NCBI RefSeq assembly: GCF_032854445.1
Contig: NC_088303.1
Location: 131,501 to 195,500 of the forward strand
DNA from: Liolophura sinensis
Lineage: Eukaryota; Mollusca; Polyplacophora; Chitonida; Chitonidae
Reading direction: 5' to 3'
Length of the DNA stretch: 64,000 nt
The notes below the pieces were generated by a model, which worked only from the letters and a program-made list of their open reading frames with translations, was not told where the DNA came from and did not search any database. This document shows, in pieces, positions 1 through 11,524 of this stretch; the stretch's first letter is position 1, and every line of letters starts with the position of its first letter. Both the position numbers and the translations under genes were made by a program.

Positions 1-126
1 TCCTAACTAAGCAAATGTTTTATAAGTCATGGCTGCATGTTTTCTGTGACAAAGAAAACCAATATATTATGGATGATTCTCTCATTCTGAGGTATGTTTG
101 AGGCCATAACCAAGACAGTAGAGTCT
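1..126. other. Non-repetitive left edge
   Basis: Nothing recognisable; it ends where the 15-bp array begins. Confidence 0.7.
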
Positions 127-2839
127 CATTGGTCAAGGGCTGGTTGGTCGAGGGCTGGTTGGGGCTGATTGGTTGAGGGCTTATTGGCCAAGGGCTGATT
201 GGTTGAGGGCTGGTTGGTCAAGGGCTGATTGGTCAAGGGCTGATTGATCAAGGGCTGATTGGCCAAGGGCTGATTGATTGAAGGCTGGTTGGTCAAGGGC
301 TGATTGGTCAAGGGCTGGTTGGTCGAGGTCTGGTTGGTCGAGGTCTGGTTAGTCGAGGGCTGGTTGGGGCTGATTGGTCAAGGGCTGATTGGCGAAGGGC
401 TGATTGGCCAAGGGCTGATTGGTTGAGGGCTGGTTGGTCAAGGGCTGATTGGTCAAGGGCTGATTGGTCGAGGGCTGATTGGTCGAGGGCTGGTTGATTG
501 AGGGCTGGTTGGTCAAGGGCTGATTGGTCGAGGGCTGGTTGGTCGAGGGCTGGTTGGTCGAGGGCTGGTTGGGGCTGATTGGTCAAGGGCTGGTTGATTG
601 GTGGCTGGTTGGTCAAGGGCTGATTGGTCAAGGGCTTGTCGGTCGAGGGCTGGTTGGGGCTGATTGGTCAAGGGCTAATTGGCCATGGGCTGATTGGTTG
701 AGGTCTGATTGGTCGAGGGCTGGTTGGGGCTGATTGATTGAGGGCTGATTAGCCAAGGGTTGATTGGTCAAGGGCTGATTGGCCAAGGGCTGATTGATTG
801 GGGGCTGGTTGGTCAAGGGCTGGTTGGTCGAGGGCTGGTTGGGGCTGTCAAGGGCTGATTGGCCAAGGCCTGGTTGATTGAGGGCTGATACGCCAAGGGC
901 TGATTGACTGAGGGCTGATTGGTCAAGGGTTGATTGGTCAAGGGTTGATTGGTCAAGGGTTGATTTGTCAAGGGCTGATTGGTCAAGGGCTGATTTATCA
1001 AGGGCTGATTGGTCGAGGGCTGATTGGTCGAGGGTTGATTGGTCAAGGGATGATTGGCCGAGGGCAGGTTGGTCAAGGGTTGATTGGTCCAGGGCTGATT
1101 GGTCGAGGGCTGATTGGTTGAGGGCTGGTTGGTCAAGGGCTGATTCGTCAAGGGCTGATTGATGGAGGGCTGATTGGTCGAGGGTTGATTGGTCCAGGGC
1201 TGATTGGCCAAGGGCTGATTGATTGGGGGTTGGTTGGTCAAGGGCTGGTTTGTCGAGGGCTGGTTGGGGCTGATTGGTCAAGGGCTGATTGGCCAAGGGC
1301 TGGTTGGTTGAGAACTTGTTGGGACTGATTGGTCAAGGGCTGATTGATTGAGGGCTGATTGGCCAAGGGCTGATTGACTGAGGGCTGATTGGTCCAGGGT
1401 TGATTGGTCAAGGGCTGATTGGCCGAGGGCAGGTTGGTCAAGGGTTGATTTGTCAAGGGCTGATTTATCAAGGGCTGATTGGTCGAGGGCTGATTGGTCG
1501 AGGGTTGATTGGTCAAGGGCTGATTGGCCGAGGGCAGGTTGGTCAAGGGTTGATTGGTCAAGGGCTGATTGATCAAGGGCTGATTGGTCAAGGGCTGATT
1601 GGTCGAGGGCTGATTGGTCGAGGACTGGTTGGGGCTGATTGGTCAAGGGCTGATTGGCCAAGGGCTGATTGATTGAGGGCTGATTGGTCGAGGGTTGATT
1701 GGTCGAGGGCTGGTTGGGGCTGATTGGTCAAGGGCTGATTGATTGAGGGCTGATTGGTCGAGGATTGATTGGTCAAGGGCTGTTTGGTCGAGGGTTGATT
1801 GATCAAGTGCTGATTGGTCGAGGGCTGATTGGTCGAGGGCTGGTTGGGGCTGATTGGCAAAGGGCTGATTGATTGAGGGCTGATTGGTCAAGGGTTGATT
1901 GATCGAGGGCAGGTTGGTCAAGGGCTGATTGGTTGAGGGCTGATTGGTCAAGGGCTGATTGGTCAAGAGCTGGCTGGTCAAGGGCTGGTTGGGGCTGATT
2001 GGTCAAGGGCTGATTGGCCAAGGGCTGGTTGGTCGAGGGTTGGTTGGGGTTGATTGGTCAAGGGCTGATTGGTTGAGGGCTGATTGGCCAAGGGCTGATT
2101 GATTGAGGGCTGATTGGCCAAGGGTTGATTGGTCAAGGGCTGATTGGCCGAGGGCAGGTTGGTCAAGGGCTGATTGGTCTAGGGCTGATTGGTCGAGGGT
2201 TGATTGGTCAAGGGCTGATTGGCCGAGGGCAGGTTGGTCAAGGGTTGATTGGTCAAGGGCTGATTGGTCAAGGGCTGATTGGCCAAGGGCTGATTGGTTG
2301 AGGGCTGATTGGTCGAGGGTTGATTGTTCGAGGGCTGATTGGTCGAGGACTGGTTGGGGCCGATTGGTCAAGGGCTGATTGATTGAGGGCTGATTGGTCG
2401 AGGGTTGATTGGTCGAGGGCTGGTTGGGGCTGATTGGTCAAGGGCTGATTGGCTGAGGGCTGATTGGTCGAGGGTTGACTGGTCGAGGGCTGATTGGCTG
2501 AGGGCAGGTTGGTCAAGGGCTGATTGGCCAAGGGCTGATTGGTTGAGGGCTGATTGGTCAAGGGCTGATTGGTTGAGGGTTGATTGATCAAGGGCTGATT
2601 GGTCGAAGGCTGATTGGTCGAGAGCTGGTTGGGTCTGATTAGCCAAGGGCTGATTGATTGAGGGCTGATTGGTCGAGGGTTGATTGGTCCAGGGCTGGTT
2701 GGTCAAGGGCTGATTGGTCAAGGGTTGATTGATCAAGGGCTGATTGGCCAAGGGCTGATTGATTGAGGGCTGATTGGTCGAGGGTTGATTGGTCAAGGGC
2801 TGATTGGCCGAGTGCAGGTTGGTCAAGGGCTGATTGGTT
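127..2839 (+). repeat. 15-bp minisatellite, about 180 copies
   Basis: The unit is gattggtcaagggct with variable positions (tcaa, tcga, ccaa, ttga, attga). Because 15 is a multiple of three, several frames are open on both strands and translate as (TNQPL)n or (ALDQS)n; these are artefacts, not genes. Shortened units of about 10 bp (ggttggggct) recur through the array and change the frame. Confidence 0.97.
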
Positions 2840-2931
2840 TCCAGTTATAATGTCCCTAATAATCTAAAATTGAAGCATAAGTTTGCCATTATGATATAAA
2901 TATACATATTGTTTAAATTTTAATGGACAGA

Positions 2932-3218
2932 AGTGAGTGAATGAGTGCTTGGGGGTTTAACGTCGTAGTTAACAATTTTTTCAGTTGTATGACGACGAAG
3001 GAACCATTACAGTGCATGTAATGTGCCTCCTTGTTGCAGGACGGATTTCCACCGCTCTTTTATCTAGTGCTGCTTCACTGAGACGACTTACCAAAGGCAA
3101 GTCAGCCACCCAACCCAAGCCATTATACTTCCTCTTTTAAGGTCTTAGGTGTGACTCGACCCAGGATTGACCCTGGATCTACCGCTGCCAAAGCGGGCAC
3201 GCTACCTACTGTGCTATC
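2932..3218 (-). mobile_element. tRNA-derived SINE, type A, reverse orientation
   Basis: The + strand runs from the tail (gtgagtgaatgagtgcttgg, then tatgacgacgaagg and ttgttgcaggacggatttcc) to a tRNA-like head near 3218. On the reverse strand the head shows a box-B-like gatccagggtcaatcc. The same family recurs at 28464–28638. I recognise the type as common in molluscs, from memory. Confidence 0.75.
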
Positions 3219-3335
3219 TTGCATATATGACAATGAGCATGATGGTGGATTATGGTTGCATATATATTCACTTCTTTCTTTACTGTAAGAGAATTTACAT
3301 ACCCTTGCCACACACATGCAGGTGATCCCTGAAGA

Positions 3336-3401
3336 CTCCCCTGGGCTCTGCCTGGTTTCCCCCCACCACAATGCTGGCTGCTGGTGTATAAGTGAAATAA
3401 T
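3336..3401 (+). mobile_element. Fragment of SINE type B
   Basis: It matches the 3' half of the full-length element at 23891–24156: ctgggctctgcctggtttcc, then atgctggctgctgg and ataagtgaaat. It is truncated on both sides. Confidence 0.7.
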
Positions 3402-3497
3402 AGATGCATGATGTCATGCTTGGCAAATCTAGGTCGCACCTTCTGCTGTTTTTTTTTACGAGCTGAACGCCATTTACTCGTAATACATTTCCGAATC

Positions 3498-4487
3498 ATC
3501 TATATACACAAGCTGTAAGTTTCTCATGGCTAGCCCTAACCTGTACATCTGTATACACATGCTGTAAGTCTCTCATGGCTAGCCCTAACCTGTACATCTA
3601 TATACACGAGCTGTAAGTCTCTCATGGCTAGGCCAAACCTGTACATCTGTATACACAGGCTGTAGGTCTCACATGGCTAGCCCTAACCTGTACATCTATA
3701 TACACAAGCTGTAAATCTCACATGGCTAGCCCTAACCTGTACATCTGTATACACAGGCTGTAAGTCTCACATGGCTAGCCCTAACCTGTACATCTATATA
3801 CACAGGCTGTAAGTCTCTCATGGCTAGCCCTAACCTGTACATCTATATACACAGGCTGTAAGTCTCTCATGGCTAGCCCTAACCTGTACATCTATATACA
3901 CAAGCTGTAAGTCTCTCATGGCTAGCCCTAACCTGTACATCTATATACACAAGCTGTAAGTCTCTCATGGCTAGCCCTAACCTGTACATCTATATACACA
4001 GGCTGTAAGTTTCTCATGGCTAGCCCTAACCTGTATATCTATATACACAGGCTGTAAGTCTCTCATGGCACATTCATGCATGTGTACACCTGTACATCTA
4101 TATGCACAAGCTGTAAGTCTCACATGGCTAGCCCTAACCTGTACATCTGTATACACAGGCTGTAGGTCTCACATGGCTAGCCCTAACCTGTACATCTATA
4201 TACACAGGCTGTAAGTCTCTCATGGTACATTCATGCATGTGTACACCTGTACATCTATATGCACAAGCTGTAAGTCTCTCATGGCTAGCCCTAACCTGTA
4301 CATCTATATACACAGGCTGTAAGTTTCTCATGGCTAGCCCTAACCTGTACATCTATATACACAGGCTGTAAGTCTCTCGTGGCACATTCATGCATGTGTA
4401 CACCTGTACATCCATATACACAGGCTGCAAGTCTCTCATGGCTCATTCATATGTGCATACACTTATACATCTCTATACACAAGCTGT
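3498..4487 (+). repeat. 49-bp minisatellite, about 20 copies
   Basis: The unit runs ctgtacatctatatacac, aagctgtaagtctctcatgg, ctagccctaac. A variant replaces the ctagccctaac segment with cacattcatgcatgtgtacac (for example near 4069, 4225 and 4381). It abuts the next array directly. Confidence 0.95.
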
Positions 4488-6845
4488 AGTCATCTTCTGT
4501 ACTCAGGTTAATGCTGGATGTGCTCATCTTCTGTACTTGGTAATGGTGGATGTGCTCATCTTCTGTACTCAGGGTAATGGTGGATGTGCTCATCTTCTAT
4601 ACCCAGGTTAATGGTGGATGTGCTCATCTTCTGTACTCAGGGTAATGGTGGATGTGCTCATCTTCTATACCCAGGTTAATGGTGGATGTGCTCATCTTCT
4701 GTACTCAGGGTAATGGTGGATGTGCTCATCTTCTGTACTTAGGGTAATGGTGGATGTGGTCATCTTCTGTACTTAGGGTAATGGTGGATGTGCTCATCTT
4801 CTGTACTCAGGTTAATGGTGGATGTGCTCATCTTCTGTACTTAGGGTAATAGTGGATGTGCTCATCTTCTGTACTCATGGTAATGGTGGATGTGCTCATC
4901 TTCTGTACTTGGTAATGGTGGATGTGCTCATCTTCTGTACTTAGGGTAATAGTGGATGTGCTCATCTTCTGTACTCAGGTTAACGGTGGATGTGCTCATC
5001 TTCTGTACTCATGGAGATGGTAGATGTGCTCATCTTCTGTACTCAGGTTAATGGTGGATGTGCTCATCTTCTGTACTTGGTAATGGTGGATGTGCTAATC
5101 TTCTGTACTTAGGGTAATAGTGGATGTGCTCATCTTCTGTACTTGGTAATGGTGGATGTGCTCATCTTCTGTACTTGGTAATGGTGGATGTGCTCATCTT
5201 CTGTACTCGTGGTGATGGTGGATGTGCTCATCTTCTGTACTCAGGGTAATGGTGGATGTGCTCATCTTCTGTACTTAGGGTAATGGTGGATGTGCTCATC
5301 TTCTGTACTTAGGGTAATGGTGGATGTGCTCATCTTCTGTACTCAGGTTAATGGTGGATGTGCTCATCTTCTGTAATTAGGGTAATGGTGGATGTGCTCA
5401 TCTTCTGTACTCATGGTAATGGTGGATGTGCTCATCTTCTGTACTTAGGGTAATGGTGGATGTGCTCATCTTCTGTACTTAGGGTAATGGTGGATGTGCT
5501 CATCTTCTGTACTCAGGTTAATGGTGGATGTGCTCATCTTCTGTAATTAGGGTAATGGTGGATGTGGTCATCTTCCGTACTCATGGTAATGGTGGATGTG
5601 GTCATCTTCTGTACTTAGGGTAATGGTGGATGTGCTCATCTTCTGTACTCAGGTTAATGGTGGATGTGCTCATCTTCTGTAATTAGGGTAATAGCAGATG
5701 TGCTCATCTTCTGTGCTCAGGTTAGTGGTGGATGTGCTCATCTTCTGTTCTTAGGGTAATGGTGGATGTGCTCATCTGCTGTACTCATGTTAATGGTGGA
5801 TGTGCTCATCTTCTGTACTCAGGTTAATGGTGGATGTGCTCATCTTCTGTAATTAGGGTAATAGCGGATGTGCTCATCTTCTGTACTCAGGTTAGTGGTG
5901 GATGTGCTCGTCTTCTATACTCAGGTTAATGGTGGATGTGCTCATCTTCTGTACTTAGGGTAATGGTAGATGTGCTCATCTTCTGTACTCAGGTTAATGG
6001 TGGATGTGCTCGTCTTCTATACTCAGGTTAATGGTGGATGTGCTCATCTTCTGTACTCATGGTAATGGTGGATGTGCTCGTCTTCTATACTCAGGTTATT
6101 GGTGGATGTGCTCATCTTCCGTACTCATGGTAATGGTGGATGTGCTCATCTTCTGTACTCAGGTTAGTGGTGGATGTGCTCGTCTTCTGTACTCAGGTTA
6201 ATGGTGGATGTGCTCATCTTCTGTTCTTAGGGTAATGGTGGATGTGCTCATCTTCTGTACTTAGGGTAATAGTGGATGTGCTCATCTCCTGTACTTAGGG
6301 TAATAGTGGATGTGCTCATCTCCTGTACTCAGGTTAGTGGTGGGTGTGCTCATCTTCTGTAATTAGGGTAATAGCGGATGTGCTCATCTTCTGTACTCAG
6401 GTTAGTGGTGGATGTGCTCGTCTTCTATACTCAGGTTAATGGTGGATGTGCTCATCTTCCATACTCATGGTAATGGTGGATGTGCTCATCTTCTGTACTC
6501 ATGGTGATGGTGGATGTGCTCATCTTCCGTACTCAGGTTAATGGTGGATGTGCTCATCTTCTGTACTCAGGTTAGTGGTGGATGTGCTCGTCTTCTATAC
6601 TCAGGGTAATGGTGGATGTGCTCATCTTCCGTACTCATGGTAATAGTGGATGTGCTCGTCTTCTATACTCAGGTTAATGGTGGATGTGCTCATCTTCCGT
6701 ACTCAGGTTAATGGTGGATGTGCTCATCTTCTGTACTTAGGGTAATGGTAGATGTGCTCATCTTCTGTACTCAGGTTAATGGTGGATGTGCTCATCTTCC
6801 GTACTCATGGTAATGGTGGATGTGCTCATCTTCTTTACTTCTGTA
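4488..6845 (+). repeat. 34-bp minisatellite, about 69 copies
   Basis: The unit is built from tggtggatgtgctcatcttc and tgtactcaggttaa, with forms containing acttagggtaa and a 31-bp form containing acttggtaa. No gene is present. A single inverted copy lies at 9341–9390. Confidence 0.96.
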
Positions 6846-6988
6846 CTGTACACAGGGTAATGTTGGATGTGAATGTCTTCCATCTCTGTAACATTACTTT
6901 CTTTTTGTATGAATATTATTAATATGCATGGTTTTGGAAAAGTGGATGTGATAAATATGAGGTTCGATTTTCTTTGTACAAAAAATGA

Positions 6989-9305
6989 CATACAGTACAG
7001 TCACATTCTGGCTGAACATCCCACGCCCATCATGGCTCCCTGTTTGCGTATTGTGATATACAGTCGTATTCCGGCTGAATATCCTACACCCATCATGGCT
7101 CCCTGTTTGCGTATTGTGATATACAGTCGCATTCCGGCTGAATATCCTACACCCATCATGGCTCCCTGTCTGCGTATTGTGATATACAGTACAGTTGCAT
7201 TCTGGCCGAATATCTTCCGCCCATCATGGCTCCCTGTCCGGTTATTGTGATATACAGTAGAGTCGCATTCCAGTTTAATATCCTTTACCCATCATGGCTC
7301 CCTGTGTGCATATTGTGATATAAAGTAGAGTCGCATTCCGGCTGAATATCCTACACCCATCATGGCTCTCTGTCTGCGTATTGTGATATACAGTAGAGCT
7401 GCATTCCTGCTGAATATCCTTCGCCCATCATGGCTCTCTGTCTGCGTATTGTGATATACAGTAGAGCTGCATTCCTGCTGAATATCCTACACCCATCATG
7501 GCTCTCTGTCTGCGTATTGTGATATACAGTAGAGCTGCATTCCTGCTGAATATCCTTCGCCCATCATGGCTCTCTGTCTGCGTATTGTGATATACAGTAG
7601 AGCTGCATTCCTGCTGAATATCCTACACCCATCATGGCTCTCTGTCTGTGTATTGTGATATACAGGACAGTCGCATTCTGGCCGAATATCTTCCGCCCAT
7701 CATGGCTCCCTGTGTGCATATTGTGATATACAATACAGTCGCATTTCGGCTGAATATCCTACACCCATCATGTCTCCCTGTCTGCGTATTGTGATATACA
7801 GTACAGTCGCATTCCGGCTGAATATCCTTCGTCCACCATGGCTCCCTGTATGCAAATTGTATTATACATTACAGTTGCATTACATTACAGTTGCATTCTG
7901 GCTGAATGTCCTACACCCATCATGGATCCCTGCCTGCGTATTGTGATGTACAGTATAGTCGCATTCCGGCTGAATATCCTTCGCCCATCATGTCTCCCTG
8001 TCTGCATATTGTGATATATAGTACAGTTGCATTCCGGCTGAGTATCCTACGCCTATCATGGTTCCCTGTCTGCGTATTGTGATATACAGTACAGCTGCAT
8101 TTTGGTTGAATACCCTTCACCCATCATGGCTCCCTGTCTGCGTATTGTGATATATAGTACAGTCGCATTCTGGCTGAATATCCTACACCTATCATGGTTC
8201 CCTGTCTGCGTATTGTGATATACAGTACAGCTGCAGTTTGGTTGAATACCCTTCACCCATCATGGCTCCCTGTCTGCGTGTTGTGTTATACAGTAGAGCC
8301 GCATTCTGGCCAAATATCCTACACCCTTCGTGGTTCCCTGTCTGTGTGTTGCGATATACAGGAGGGTCGCATTCTGGCCGAATATCATCCGTCCATCAAG
8401 GCTCCCTGTCGATGTATTGTGACATACAGTAGAGTTACATTCCGGCTGAATATCCTACGCCCCATGATGCCTTCCGTTTGGCGTATTGTGATATACAGTA
8501 GAGTCAAATTCCAGCTGACTACCCCACACCCATCATGGCTCCCTGTCTGCATATTCTAATATACAGTAGAGTCTCATTCCAGCTGAATGTCCTACGCCCA
8601 TCATGGCTCCTTGTCTGCATATTTTGATATACAGTACAGTTGCATTCCAGCTGAATGTCCTACGCCCATCATGGCTCCTTGTCTGCATATTTTGATATAC
8701 GGTACAGTCGCATTGCGGCTGAATATCCTACACCCATCATGTCTCTCTGTCTGCGTATTGTGATATACAGTACAGTTGCATTCCGGCTGAATATTCTATG
8801 CCCATCATGGCTTCCTGTCTGCGTATTGTGATGTACAGTACAGTTGCATTCCTGTGGAATATCCTTTGCCCATCATGGTTCCCTGTTCACATTATGTGAT
8901 ATACAGGACAGTCGCATTCATGTGGAATGTCCTTTGCCCATCATGGCTCCCTGTGTGCGCATTGTGATATACAGTACAGTTGCATTCCGGCTGAATATTC
9001 TATGCCCATCATGGCTGCCTGTCTGCGTATTGTGATGTACAGCAGAGTCGCATTCCAGTTTAATATCCTACGCCCATCACGTCTCCCTGTTTGCGTATTG
9101 TGATATACAGTACAGTTGCATTCCTGTGGAATATCCTTTGCCCATCATGGTTCCCTGTTCACATTATGTGATATACAGGACAGTCGCATTCCTGTGAAAT
9201 GTCCTATGCCCATCATGGCTCCCTGTGTGCGTATTGTGATATACAGTACAGTTGCATTCCTGTGGAATGTCCTTTGCCCATTATGGCTCCCGGTCAACGT
9301 TTTGT
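6989..9305 (+). repeat. 68-bp satellite-like array, about 34 copies
   Basis: The unit runs cattccggctgaatatccta, cacccatcatggctccctgt, ctgcgtattgtgatatacag, tagagtcg. Higher-order periods are visible: two alternating unit types (cctacaccc and ccttcgccc) at 7390–7640, and a block at 8844–9035 repeated 272 bp later. Confidence 0.95.
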
Positions 9306-9340
9306 GGGCCCACTATGATCCGATCATGTTCTTTTGAACC

Positions 9341-9390
9341 TGTACAGAAGATGAGCACATCCACCATTACCCTGAGTACGGCAGACGAGC
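9341..9390 (-). repeat. Isolated inverted copy of the 34-bp unit
   Basis: tgtacagaagatgagcacat, followed by ccaccattaccctgagtac, is the reverse complement of about 1.4 units of the 4488–6845 array. It lies on the far side of the 68-bp array. Confidence 0.9.
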
Positions 9391-11012
9391 TTCTATTGGC
9401 ATAGAGTAATGTACAGCTAAATCCATGATTTGTCCTATCATCAATCTTTCACCCATCGAACAGTTAGGGGACCTGGATCCTAACTCGCCAACATCAGAGA
9501 TCTCGCACTTGTCTTCAGCTACAATGTGAGTGGAGTAGGCGACCACAAGCTGTTATCAAGACACTGATATTATCCATGAGACGACATTGTGTGACGTGTT
9601 ATGCAAACTGGGGATGTCATGCGGGGTAGTGACTGTCATTTTCATACGATCGCGTCAGGATAGCAGGATGGAGTGGATCAGGGTCAGCCTCTGATGAAAG
9701 CAGTATATTTGGCTGGCATCCAGCTGTACTGTAACAGGCATTAGAACAAACAGGTTAATCGTTCTTCATATAGATTAGTCAATCCTAAACTTCAGCCATT
9801 ATTTCCCAATGGAAAGAACATATAAACTTAAATTTCAATACAGTGCTGTTACCTTAAAGTCGTCCTGCAATTTGACGATGCCATATATCGATTCTGAAGG
9901 TTATGTATAGTTTTGTTAAATTACTTTTGCCTGGGAAGATAACAAATTGTTAGAATGTTCAGATTTTGAGTATGTTCAGTTCTTGATAATCTATAATGTC
10001 CATTTTCTATTGAAATGAAGACATCAGATGCCTGTGCATGCAATGTCGGTTGGGTTTGGAAATGTCCACAATCTGTTCACGAGTTACTGCAGGCTAAATG
10101 TCAGACGTTTGTCATTGGTAATTAATTACCCGGCCTTGTTACAGATGGGAATTGGCAGAAACAGAGCTTTTTTTATTGATTTCCCCCAAAACCCACATGG
10201 GCGTGCAGTGTTGAATTCACATACTAAAAGAAAGCAATACAAAAGCAGAAGAAAAAAGATATGTTTTTGCTGTGGTTACACCAAGAAGCAGTTTCAGTGT
10301 GTTGAGTTTGTCTAACATACTAAACGTGATGTTTGACGTAAGTTTGGTGTTTATTAGCCTTGGGCATGTCGTTCAAGTATTTAGGGAGTGTATGGAAATG
10401 AGTGTGCCTAAGGTGACTTGGAATACCCTAGTCAGTGTTCTTGGCTCAATCTTATGGCCAGAGAACAAAGAAAGTCATAAATCAGCAGGAAAACACAATA
10501 ACTATGGTTTAGGATGGCTGCAGGCCTCCATTACTTCAGCTCTGACTGCAACCCTCTGTCACCTCAGCGCTGTAGTCATCTGAGAGTCTGATTAGTGTCA
10601 CTCAAACTTTCATGACCAATCACACTGCCCCATGTCCCTAATGAAAAGTATGCTGATCAATTATTGGTGGACTCTATACAATTCTCCTGCGCTGTTGTCC
10701 AATCACATTATTTTGTTATTTTGCCCATCTCAACAGCACAATGGCTCGTTTCTAATCTCTAGTGATTAGTAATCAACTCCGGTATCTGGAGAAGTTGTCA
10801 TCAATCTTGGGGCAAGTCTTGGGTATCGCCACATTCTCCATCATTGCAGCACTGGGTTTTTGTTCTCCGACAGATGAGCTGTGAAAACAGCCACAGACAG
10901 AGAGAATACACTGGGATGGAGGAATGTCCTCTCGCGGTGACACACTATAGCCACACCTGGTAAGTTACAACTTGTTTTCTATGGCACTTTTATAGGATCT
11001 TTTAGGATCTGT
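9391..11012. other. Non-repetitive DNA without a recognisable gene
   Basis: Only short reading frames of ordinary composition are present. The exon-like segment at 10874–10959 is listed separately. Confidence 0.6.
10874..10959 (+). other. Exon-like segment with strong donor (possible non-coding 5' exon)
   Basis: It is flanked by a possible acceptor (ttctccgacag) and a consensus donor (cctg then gtaagt). It carries no convincing reading frame. It could be a 5'UTR exon of dok far upstream, or chance. No transcript evidence is available from sequence alone. Confidence 0.15.
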
Positions 11013-11325
11013 TGTACATGTGTGTAGTGAACATGTGTACATCTATTGTACATGTGTGTAGTGTACATTTGTGTAGTGAACATTTGTACATCTATTGTAC
11101 ATGCGTGTAGTGTACATTTGTGTGGTGTACCTGTGGGTAGTAATACATTTGTGTAGTGTACCTGTGGGTAGTGTACATTTGTGTAGTGAACATGTGTACA
11201 TTTATTGTACATGTGTGTAGTGTACATTTGTGTGGTGTACCTGTGGGTAGTGAGCATTTTGTGTGGTGTACCTGTGGGTTGTGTACATTTGTGTAGTGTA
11301 CCTGTGGGTAGTGTACATCTGGTAC
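11013..11325 (+). repeat. Short-unit array rich in gtgtagtgtacatttgtg
   Basis: Imperfect units of about 15–50 bp are built from tgtacatgtgtgtagtg, tacatttgtgtagtg and tgtacctgtgggtagtg in variable order. No gene is present. Confidence 0.85.
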
Positions 11326-11524
11326 ATGACAAAGTTACTCCATTTTGCTTCATTCTGAGAGTTCGGTAGATTTAGCTGAGAAAGGTGTTTTGAAAGATAG
11401 GGTGGCACATAATCCTACCAGGAAAATGTAAATTCTGTCACCAAATTGTATGGCATTTATTTGTGTGGTCAAAATTGCATGGTTAATAGCAGTATACTGT
11501 GTGCATATGTCACATTTTCTGCAT

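Noticed and set aside
126-2826. (TNQPL)n and (ALDQS)n frames as a fibrous or adhesive protein
   Set aside because: Three overlapping frames of the same 15-bp array are equally open, no signal peptide or flanking exon is present, and short units break the frame.
3498-6845. Telomere-like motifs (ccctaacc, ttaggg)
   Set aside because: The motif occurs once per 49-bp or 34-bp unit and never as tandem hexamers; it is not interstitial telomere sequence.
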